DNA from: Owenia fusiformis
Taxonomy: Eukaryota > Annelida > Polychaeta > Sabellida > Oweniidae
NCBI GenBank assembly: GCA_903813345.2
Contig: CAIIXF020000007.1
Coordinates: forward strand, 29,437,564 to 29,501,563
Direction of reading: 5' to 3'
Length of the DNA stretch: 64,000 nucleotides
Shown: one piece after another, positions 40,701 through 52,700 of the stretch
Layout of the letters: each line of letters starts with the position of its first letter
Position numbering within the stretch: position 1 is the first letter of the stretch
Notes under the pieces: model-generated
What the model saw: the letters and a program-made list of their open reading frames with translations, nothing else
The model's database searches: none
Told to the model about the DNA's origin: nothing
Program-made: the position numbers and the translations under genes

Positions 40701-43700
40701 CAAGATTTGATTGGCTTTTTAGACTTGCTGTCTCATTTCAAAGTGTGATATTTATCACTGTGTGTTCTGTTTCATTTCAGTGTATGTAATGAGATAAACA
40801 ATACCCAACGATCCTTGTACGAAACCCCGTCCAAAACAACTCAACCAATGAAATCATTTTATGGAAGTGCTAGCGCTGGAAGGCAGCCTCTCTTTGGGAA
40901 TATGGTGCCCCTTAAAACATACAGTCGGTGAGTGTGCATGTATGATGTATTACTACTGAAACTTTCCAACTAATTTACCAAAATGTATTAAACATCATTG
41001 ATTGCAGTATGTAATTATTGTGCACCGTTCAAATCTCACAAATGCACATTTGCCTGTGGCAATCACTATTCTAATAGGAAAAATAAGAAAACTGGTTTAC
41101 AGTTGGATAGTGGACTCATTGCCAGCTGACAAGTTGTGGCAGTCATGTTTTGAACCTTTTTGTATAACTCTGTATATATGACACTACATCAAGGACACCT
41201 TTTGAGATAATACAGTGTGTCTGCATTTTTTGTTCTTGCATTCACTGTGACTTTTTATCTCATTTGTGTTCCAAGTTTATAAAGGATGAAATGTGTATCC
41301 ATGTACATTTCCTTTGCAAGTGATGACATATTGTTATAGCCACCCTTGATATTCTGTGAGCCTCCATAGATAGATGTTTTCAGGTTCAACCGTAACAAAA
41401 CAGAATTTGATCTCACATTTAAGAATCTATTTACGGACTGAATAATAATCTGTATACATGCGACGGTACATGAGCATTGAGCACTGAAGTCCAGTAGTAT
41501 AAATCTCTTAAAACTGGCACAATCAAACACAATTAACACAATGTGTCATCACCCTTTTTGTGAGGGCATTTAGCCTCAGTGTCTATAACACTTGGTTACA
41601 CTTTTGTAAATACAACCAGGTGGTGACATTTTGTCATGTTAATGCCTTGTCTTTATTTTGCAGAAAACCTGGTATCCTTCCTCATCCACTCTCATCTCAG
41701 AGGTTCAAACCTGCCAATAATTTCTCGACACAATGGAATAAGAAACCTGAGTCTGAGGGGAAATCAGCTGTGAAATTGGGGTAAATTCATTTTACTTACA
41801 TACATGAACCTGTGTGCGTATTATTGTTATGTTAGTAGTAGTACTGGACTTGATTATTTCATATAAACTGATCACTTGATGGCCTTATAGTATCATTCAC
41901 TAACAGAGGTTTTATATGCAGCACACAACATGGGTTTTTGCCTAAATTACCTGTTGTTGTAAGGACTTTTGCTATTGTTAAAATTAAGACTATTTTTCTA
42001 ATATCTTTGCCGGTTTCATTAGTGTTGTCAAAAATTCAAATGAAATCCTTGCCTTGAATCTCATATTCAACATGGTATCATCCTTTGTCCAAGGTATTCC
42101 AATTCATTTCATGAGCTTGGACAGTGTACCCGATCTTGAAGGATGACATGGTATCAAAAAAGAGGAGGGAAAACCCCATGATTCAATTGATGACATACGA
42201 TTTCATCCTTCGCACACCTCCTTTACGTATATTTGTTTACCCTCCATCTTGGTTTTCAAAGTTTTCAAATTGACCTAGTTTTAAACCAATCAACGATTGA
42301 CTCGCTTAACCAATCAGCGACGATGTCATCTCAATACAGATTTAGATTATAAGCGAATGTCATCTTTGAACCCTGGGGTTTCTCCCCCTCTTGTATCAAA
42401 ATAAACCAGTTTATCATACATACATGTATGTGTATATTTCCAGGTTCTCCAATATAGGAAACACATGTTATATGAATGCAATACTTCAAGCCCTTTCTTC
42501 CCTGGAGTCTTTCACTAAAGACCTGTCAACAGGCTATAAGACACATTCCAGAACACTTGACAACTCATCACTATATAGGTATTGGATTATTTATCTCACT
42601 TAAGAAAGGAACAATATTGTCATCAGCTTGTTGGGCTTGTGGGTGTAGGAGTGGATGCACCTCACTTTTTTGTTGAATTAATTAGATTTTGGGCATGCTC
42701 TGTAAATTTCTATGTACATGAAGTTACACATTTCAATTTTCTCTGAAATTCAGAAAGTTCAAAATTGTATGCTTCCTAGTTCACGGTTACTCTTGAGCAT
42801 GACACATTGTGAGATTGTAAATCTATAGAATTTTTAAACCCAAGATTGTGAATACATATCATGACTATTGTTAGGGAAGAATATTGTGTTTACTGAACAG
42901 TAAAATGGCTGTTTAAAATTCATTCCAGCACTGTTGCACACCTGTTTGCAGCACAGAAAAAACTAGGTCTGTCCACAGAAAGGAGGAAAGGTCTACTATC
43001 AAATGTTAAACAGGCAATCACAAAATCTGCGAAGAGGTTTTCTGGTTATGCTCAACACGTAAGATTTAAAAATGTGCCTTTATCAACATATTTATTTAGA
43101 AAAAATGAGACAAGAATCTTGCTATTAGTAGAAACTCATCTGAGCTGTATTTTTCAGACTGTAATTTAAAAAATATTGCTATGCATGATGGACTGATTAA
43201 GATAATGATAAGAAATGAAGTATAATGTTTTGACATAAAAATGACACAACAGATAATGTACGAGACCAAGTCCTCTCTATTGTAAGCATAAATAAAATGA
43301 AAAAAACTTATAAATAAAACTCATAAACTCTATAAATTCTGTTATAGGATGCCCATGAGTTTCTTGGTCAGCTTATAGACCAACTAAAGGAAGATTGTTT
43401 GCGACTTGAGCAGTCAACCCCCAGCCCCAGTGTCAAACTATCCTCACCCCCGGAGTCTAGTCATCACCCTAACCCTACCACAGACAATTTTGAGTTCCAG
43501 ATAGAACACACCATTAAATGTCTCAAGTAAGTTGAACATATCATTAAATGTCTTAAATAGAACGCACCTTTAAATAGATTTTAACAGTTCTAATATATAT
43601 TCAACATTAGTTACACTGTACCTGTATATAATCATCACTAGTATAATTTCTTCGATAAATGCTCTCATTTTATGGGTCTCTGTACTTCAAACTTGTAATT

Positions 43701-46700
43701 CATGATGGGAAGACAACATTTTGTAAAACTTAAGAGTGATCTGCCCAGCATTAGATAAAATTGAAAAGAAGCAGGATAGGAATAAAAATGAATGTATATC
43801 ACTTGTCTTTGTGAGAAAGCACGGTGGGAAACATCTGAAATAAAATAGTAATAGATCCAGGCCATATAAACCATATTATCGTATGATCTGTAAAATGAAG
43901 CCTTCTGATTGGTCAGTTCTTGTGCTGTACCAATCTGTATTGTTACTGAGATTGTCCCCATTGATCATCTCAGTCGCAATACAGAAAATATTGGTACGGA
44001 GGGGACATTCTCAGTAGCAATACAGAGTATCACACGATAAAAACGTTATAGAATGATTTGATGTGCAATACAGGATATATTCTGCTCAGAAATTCTGTAT
44101 TGGCATGAGATGAAGTCGAGTGCCAATACAGAATATCGAGACAGAATCATTCAGAATCATTCAATAACTTATAATATAGTATCCCATTCCCACTCTTGTT
44201 TTTTAAAGACTCCTCTCAGTTTTGAAGCCTTTTCTACGCCGCATTCTCTTTGGAAATTGTTATATAAACAAGAACGCGGTACACTTAAGTTACTTTCATA
44301 ACTTTTGTATTTTTAGGTGTGGTGAGCAGGTTTTTAAAGCTGAAACCTTTCACGATCTCTCAGTTGATCTTCCACGAAGAAGGTAACATTCAAATTTGTT
44401 TTTGTTCATAATATTTAGATATCAATTAGATGGTCATTAACAGTTTGTAAAGTTAATTTCTAATCACTTGTTCTTTTAACATTATGTTGTCTAAGGTTAC
44501 AACAAATGATTTAGGAATTCATATCTGCATGATGATTTGTGACCCCCGATTCTAATTTTGATATGTTTCTTGAAATAAATGAATATACAAATATTGTTCA
44601 GTTATGTACCATTTTGTATGGTAGATTGTTAACTGAAATAAAATGATAATAAGATATAAATAAATGAGTTGTATTTTATTATGAATGTACATTGCTTTGC
44701 AGTGGAGACAAACAGTGGTCACTACAAGATGCCTTGGAGCGCTTCTTCCAGTCTGAAGATTTAGAGTATAAATGTGAGGAATGTAAAGCAACACAAGCTA
44801 GAGTCAGCCACAACTTTCTCACTCTACCAAGGTATCACATGATCCATTTATCTTTAATTTTTGAAACAAGCTTGGCCTATAATTGAATATCATGAAATAA
44901 ATAGTTTATCACATAAAAAAGAAAAAAATTTTTGAAACAAATGCCTCAGTCACATTTGATTTACGGCTACTGTACGGATAGGTAAAAGCAGTACGATGTA
45001 GATTTTCTATCTCGATTTTGTGAAGCTATTGCTACCATAGAGCAAAAGTGACTGAGTTTAAAGTATTCCTTTTACCATATTGTAAATTAAGTGACTTTGG
45101 GGTTAGAATGGAATGAATGGTTTAATCTAAGATAGGAATTGTTATATATAGCTAAGAATTTTAATATACACTTTAATTTGGTAGCGATGTGGTGGAAATT
45201 CAAAATCACTTGAGCTGCAAATGCCTCAAAAATCCAAGCAACCTTATATGGCTTAGTTCCATAGTTAAGTTGTAACACTAGCATGGTTGAAAAGATCAAG
45301 ACCTTTCTCATATATTTTCAGAATCTTGATCCTTCATCTGAAGAGGTATAACTACAATTCTATAAAAGCTGGTCAGAAAAAGATAGGACGGGAGATAGGT
45401 ATCCCAAGGTATATAAGTTTACAGTATCACTGTGTGCGGGATGTCCAGGAACCACAGCCTCTCAACATAAGGTATGTCAAAATATGTTCTATTACATGAG
45501 TTTAACTTTTCCTTGGGAAAAACATACAAAATATAATTTCTAAATATTCAATCCTGTTAGTCTGAATTTAATCCTTTGTTCAATCCTCAATGAAACTTGG
45601 TAGTACATGCAACTTAAAACAGGAAAATATGAACGATTTGACATGTTTATAGTTGTAAACAGTGACATAGCTTTCTAAAGGAATATAGTGATAAAGGAAT
45701 TGACAAATATATGGAAATTACCTCCTGTTCAAGTTCCAATCATTTTTATAGATTATATTGATAGATTTAATATCACTGAATATGGTATTGCTTGTTGAGG
45801 ATCACACAACATTACCGTTTATCATTTATTTGAGATTTAAGCAGGGGTCCATTTTTTAAAGAAATAATCGTTTTAAAAGATTTCTTGTGAATAGACAATA
45901 AATAAGTACAAAAAGCATGAATTATTGTATATCGAGAGCATAATGTAAAATTTCACCTGAAAATTAGATCAAAATGGGATCCATGTTCACAGTGGGGGGT
46001 ATAACTCATCAAACACTGGATAATTTTTTTAAAGCTTATTGTCGCAGCCTAATGTTTTTAATTTGCTTTTTTAGTTAGGATTATAACATTGACCATTTAT
46101 GAATTTTTGAGCACCATACAAAGTTGCAGAACTTCATTTATGAACGATTTCAGCAGGGGTCCATTTTACAAATATTAAATATTTTTCTGGATAGTTCTTA
46201 GATGAAAAGCTAGTACATTTTTACGATTAAATTACATCATTGAGGTGTATTAATCATGAAAACAGGTTTCATCCTGATGTTTTCAACCTAATTCGTATAA
46301 CCCTATGTCACAAATGGGGGGAGGGGACATTGACCTCCACTTTGGGATCTTTATTACTTATATGATTTCAGTATTACAGTTATGTTCGCTATCATTATAA
46401 ACAGGCATTAAATAAGTGTAGACTATTATAAATACGTTGACAGCAAGAAGATTTATACAATTTAAACTGTAAAATGAGATAACAATGGGCTCTAAAATCA
46501 CAATGGTTGGTGTAACTAATCAAATTTTTACTTTATAAGCTTAGTATCATGTCCTAACAATTTGAATTAATTTTAAAAAGTTATCCAATTGAACGAAGTT
46601 CGGAGGGATACACGTCCGTCCGTCTGTCCGTCCGTACGTACGTACGTCCGTTCGGGCAATAACTCAAATACTGTTGGCTCAATTTTGTTCATATTTTGTA

Positions 46701-49700
46701 CACATATACCCTATGGGGGTAGAAGTTCTGCTTGAAAGCCGATTTTCAAAATGGCCACTCATTTAAAAATAGCGGCCATTTTAGTGCCGATTTTACAGTT
46801 ATTTAGGTGCAATATGTAAAACTGTAATAGCAATATCTTTTAAATGAAAAAAATGATATAGGACATTAATAAAGCTAGAAATGCAGATATTAAAGAAGCA
46901 CATGGCAGCCATCTTGAAAAATGGTGGCCCTTACTTGTTATTTTACGATTTTTGCTGTAACTCGAAAAGTAGTGGAGTGATTTCGTTCATATTTGGCATG
47001 TGAATACTATAAGCATGGCACACTGTCTAATGACACTTTTGGTAGAAGGCGGCCATATTAAACATAGCTTTCATTTTACATATTTTACTATAACTCGAAA
47101 AATAGTGGAGCGATTTTGATCATCTCTGATATGTGAATACTATAAACATGGCACACTGAATTTTTTGAATATCTTAAAGTGGTTCAGATTTTCATTTATT
47201 GAAGATTTAATTCAAGATTAATTCAAAAATATATAAAAAAAGAATATTTTGTGGATAGTTCTCGGATCAATTACTATTATTACCAACTTGCGGGGCATGT
47301 TTTAGTGGTATTAGTGCTAGTTTAGGTGGCATTTGTTACTATATCGACCTGAGCAATAATTCTAATAACGTCATTTCTGCGGGCAATATTAAACAAAAAT
47401 ATTGATGATCAGCAGCTGATAATGGCTGAATACCTATTCGAGAAAAAAATATTGGGCGAGACGGTATTTATTAATTTCAAGAGAAAGTTTGGGTTCTAGC
47501 ATTGCCTCATAGGACAGTCTATTTTCTACTAAATAAAATAATCAGGGTAAAGGCTTTTCTATTACTAAAGTTATTTGCTTGTCGAGATGCTTGTAGAGCC
47601 CGTATCGCAAAAATCATATATTCTTTCACCCAACATCATATCATGCTTTATTGATGTTAAAATCCATTTTTATAAATAGTGGGAATAAATTCCTAACTCA
47701 TCTTAGATTATGATTTAAATGCAATATTATATGTGATCAAATGCTTTTTCCAAGGTTTTAAAATGTAAACAGTGCTCAGTTTCAGTGCTCAACAGGTGAA
47801 AACCTATGTATGAATATAGGCAGAAACAATTTGCAGATCAACGAAAACAAGATTGTGTGCAAAGAAAGTGAACTAAATGGAACCATTATTTTTAATCATG
47901 TTGAATGCAAAATATAGTCAGACAGAAGATATTATTTTCAATTAAAAAGATAAAATCAATATGTCATGCTAATGACCATTCCAAAAGCCGATTCATTAGT
48001 GGAAAATTCGTTGTTAACTTCAAAAGTGTCAATATCAAATTTTTTCATTATTATGGACCTCTGTTAAACCCCTCAATGATAAGTTAACGGTAATGTTGAC
48101 AGGTCCTCAACAGGTGAAAACGTATGTAGGAATATATGTTTTATCATTTAAACATATCATTAACAACGCAGATCAACAAAAAACAAGATGATGTTAAAAG
48201 AAAGTGAACTAAATGGAACCATTATTTTTTATCATTTTGAATGCAAAATATAGTCAAACAGACGATCTTAGTTTCAATTAAACAGATAAAATCAATATGG
48301 CATACTAATATTAATAACCTTTCCAAAAAAACTTCAAAAATATCAAAATCTAATATTTTTTATATTTTTTTGTGAACCCCTGTTAAACCCCTCAATAATT
48401 AATAAATAAGTTTATTGGTCTCTTGAACATCTAATGTACATCGAGATAAAATCAATTTGTTATACTAGTAAACTTTCCAAAAGCCGATTAATGACTAGAT
48501 AATCTGTTGTAAACTTCAAAACTATCAAAATCTAATATTTTTGTTGACCCCTCCCTGTTAAACCCCTCAATAATAAGTAAACGGTAAAGTCCTCAACAGG
48601 TGAAAATGTATGTGATAATACATGTTTTATCATTTACACATATCATTTAACAATTGGTGGATCAACAAAAACAAGATGATGTTAAAAGAAAGTGAACAAA
48701 ATAGAACAATATAATCAGACAGACGATCTTATTTTCAATTAAACAGATAAAATCAATAGGTCATGCTTATAACCTTCTCAAAAACCGATTTATAAGTAGA
48801 TAATCCTTTTTAAACTTCAAAAATACCAAAATCTAATATTTGTATTTTTTGTGGACCCCTGTCAAACCCCTCAATAATAAGTAAATGGTAATGTTGAAAA
48901 GTGCTCAACATGTGAAAACGTATGTAGGAATATATGTTTTATCATTTAAACATATCAAAACAATTGGCGGATCAACAAAAACAAGATGACGTTAAAAGAA
49001 AGTGAACTAAACGGAACAATTAATTTTAATCATTTTAAATGCAAAATATAGTCAGACAGGTGATCTTATCTTCAATTAAACAGATAAAATCAATATGTCA
49101 TGCTAATAACCATCCCAACAACCGATTCATAAGTAGATTATCTGTTGTAAACTTCAAAAATATCAAAATCTAATATTTTTTATTTTTTGTGGACCCCTGT
49201 TAAATCCCTCAATAATAAATAAATGGTAATGTTGACAAGTGCTCAACAAGTGAAAATGTATGCAGGAATATGTATTTTATCATTTAAACTCATCAAAACA
49301 ATTGGAGCATGAACAGGAGGAAACAGCTTAATTAAGGCTTATCTGAGAGATTCCATTATCACTAATAGACAGGGTATTGATCGAGAAGGAATATATGACT
49401 CTTATTTTTGATACAGTATGACATTGACCTCACAAAATATCAAATTGACATAAGTTTTGTCTTTGTAACAAATTGTTAAATTTTGGTACCAGTTGCAGGT
49501 GGTGACATTTTGATATATATCATGTTTATAAGAATACTTAAAAACTTGATATATTATTTCTTTGAACACTGTAAAGTTACAGATTGAAATATTGCTAGTT
49601 TTCAAAAACTTCTATCAATTTTGTTCACAAACATTGCTGCGTAAAGTATGACAATCTAGCTAATATATCCTAGTTTTCTCGGTTCACAAATAGGGGTCGG

Positions 49701-52700
49701 GATATATTGGAAATGTCTTGCAGATCGGTAATGTTTCACAAGATTTACTAATAATTCAACTCATGTTTTCCAGAGCAGAGGAAAGTATATGCAATTACAA
49801 CAATGTGTCTCTGAACAGTTCAGTCAGCAGTGATACACCACGAAGGCAGCTACAGTATCCCGAAACTGCCAAGTAAGGGTTATCTCAAGATATAAATCTT
49901 TTGTGAAACTAATTTAACAAGAGCTCACACCCCCTTCCCCTATGTCACCACCACAAGGGGTGACATATTGTTATAGTCTCCAATTTTTTGTTGATAGTGT
50001 TCGGGGTTTGGTAATTGGTGTTAAGCATTCGGAGTTTGGCATCTGAAACAAATGGCAGGTGGTCACGTTTTGCGTGTTAATGCCTCAACTTTTTTGTGGA
50101 TGATGTTCGGCTGTTGCTGTCTGGCGTTTGGTAGTCTGTTGGTGTTGGTTAGTTGGTTGGTGTCTGTAACAAATGGCAGGGGGTGACATTTTGCATATTA
50201 ATGCCTTGTTTGTTAAATAAAATGATAATGTTTTGAAATAATATTATCAGAAATAATATTATCACCAACTGAATTTCTAATGTTTTTATTGCATCCCCTA
50301 ACTAAATTATTTGAGTGAAAATGGTATGGAATGTTTGATTTTTCAGGTCCATTCTATCAAGCAATACAAATGGTGCTGAATTAGAGAAGTCTGATGATCT
50401 TGAACAGGTAAACATTTAAAATCTTATCATTAAAGTAAACTAGCATAATTTGATGTTTATATATTCATTCAGGATGTACATGTATTATTATTTACAGATG
50501 GAAACATGCTAAAAATAAGAGGTGTCAAGGATACCTAAATTTGTTCTGACCTCTTGAATGAGGCTCTCTGGCCGGACCACAGAACAAAAATTCAACATTT
50601 CGGTTCAGTTCTAGAACAAGAAAATTGTACCTTTGGAATTTTTTTGTTCTTTGACACTTCTCCAAGAAATGGGAAAAATCTTTCTCGCAATACATGTATT
50701 TCTATATTCACATTTCCAAAATATAGCTTAAAAAATCTCTAGATATATGTAGTACTGTGTGCTTAAATATGCCATGTTGTGTATAAAATGATCAATAAAT
50801 TTTCATATTTAAAAAACCAGGGTATCTGGGCAAGTGAACAAGAACACAAAAAGCAAGAGGCAGACAGACTAAGAGAGGAGGAAGATATTGCCAGAGCTAT
50901 AGAGATGAGTCAGATGGAAACACCAGCTTCCATCCCCAGTCACGAGGTGAATACATTGCAACATTCATATTTGAGCCAGGGCACAGGAAAAGGAGTCTCA
51001 TCACAGATTTTTTCCAAGGCTTTGATTTTTTATTTATCTCAAAAGCACAAAGAGACCTTTCAAATGAGCCATGGCTTTTGTCTTAACTATTTTTCCTTGC
51101 AGATTTAGACCAAAAAGACGGATTTAGCATATTTTCCTCTTAATCTTGGGCACATCTTTTGCTCTGTAGCACAATTTTAATTTTTGTGATAAGACTGGTT
51201 TTCCTATGTTGAGGTTCATTTATTACTTATTTATTTTCATCTCTGTATAATTTGTTTTTTCTCAGCAGGTTATGAAAATAAAAATTCAATTATTGATAGG
51301 CTTTACAATACAGATAGGCCTTTTGGCAAAAAAGGTTACCAAATTTATGGCGGGGAGTGTACGTTATAAAAGTACTGAGCAGATGAAAGCCGTTTTGATT
51401 TTTTTTTTAAACTTTTGATTATTGTACAAAATTCCAGGCTAAATCTACAGATGAGTGTGACGGCATACCATTTTCACTGGAGGGGAAGTTGGCTGAGATG
51501 AGTGAAGAAGATCAGATAAAACTGGCTTTAGAGCAAAGTATGCAGGAACATGCTCCTAACCAGTGGACAATGTCTGAAGACTCCTTCTCACAAACACAAA
51601 CTACTCAAATAAAGACCCCTTCCACTGCACATGAAAATGAAGCTAACTTGCCTTTAAGTTCAGCTTGTGAGAAGAAAGAAGTTGACATTGACAATGAAAT
51701 TCAATTCAAAGCTGAAATACCTGACTGCATTACTCAACATAGTTCAAGTACTCACAAGAGGAAATCTAGTGAGTTTGCAGAGGATAATGATGCCAAGAGA
51801 GCAAAAATGGAAAGTGATTGGGAGGAGCTGCCTGATCTAGTTATAGAGAATGATGACTTTGATAAAAAATTGCTTAGTCTGGATGACCCAGAAGGTAACC
51901 ATTAACATCTGATTCATATCAGTTTTGTCAATCTCAACATATGCAAATTATATATGTATACAATGTAACAATCTACTTCAGATGTATCAAACAATTTTGA
52001 AAATAGTTACTAGGTAGGTTAAGTTCATTTTCGACGGTCTGAACTTCAAACTGTGATACAAACATTTCTTCTGGTATGGGAGTACTCTCAGCCATACATC
52101 CATAGAAACAAATTTATCCCAAGACACAAGTTGGATGAGATTTATTTTTGGAAATATAAGTATTGTTCAAGATTGCCCCCAAGAATAGAAAATTGAAGTA
52201 GAAAAATCGCTTTAACAAGCCAGATTCAAAAATGTTAATTTTAACTTTTGCTATAATTGAAGTGTCTGCGTGTGTGTATGTTACAGATCAGGGTATGGTT
52301 CAGCACTTGGAGGAGGTAGCAAAGAAACCAGAAGAAACTAATGCTGAGAAACCAACCGAGGAACCTTTAAAAGTAGAAGACCCTTTAAAACAGGTAATCA
52401 TGTTGAGTTGTCATACTTTATTCTGAAACGAATGTTTCCATCAAAATTTAAAGATATTGCAAACAAAAAGAAAAGTAAAATGCAATTTTGTTGCATTTAC
52501 TCTTCATGGTTATTTCATTTCTTTTTTTGATGACATGACACACAAAAACCTTTGTAACTTCCCAAACCTCAAGAAATTATCCCATAAACAGATACTGAAA
52601 CAAGTGGATGCTGCACCTATTTAAGATTTCAGAAATAGGCTTGCACCCACTTGAAAACTGTTGCACATTAGAAAAATTGGGAATTTTTCTGTTTGAAAGT

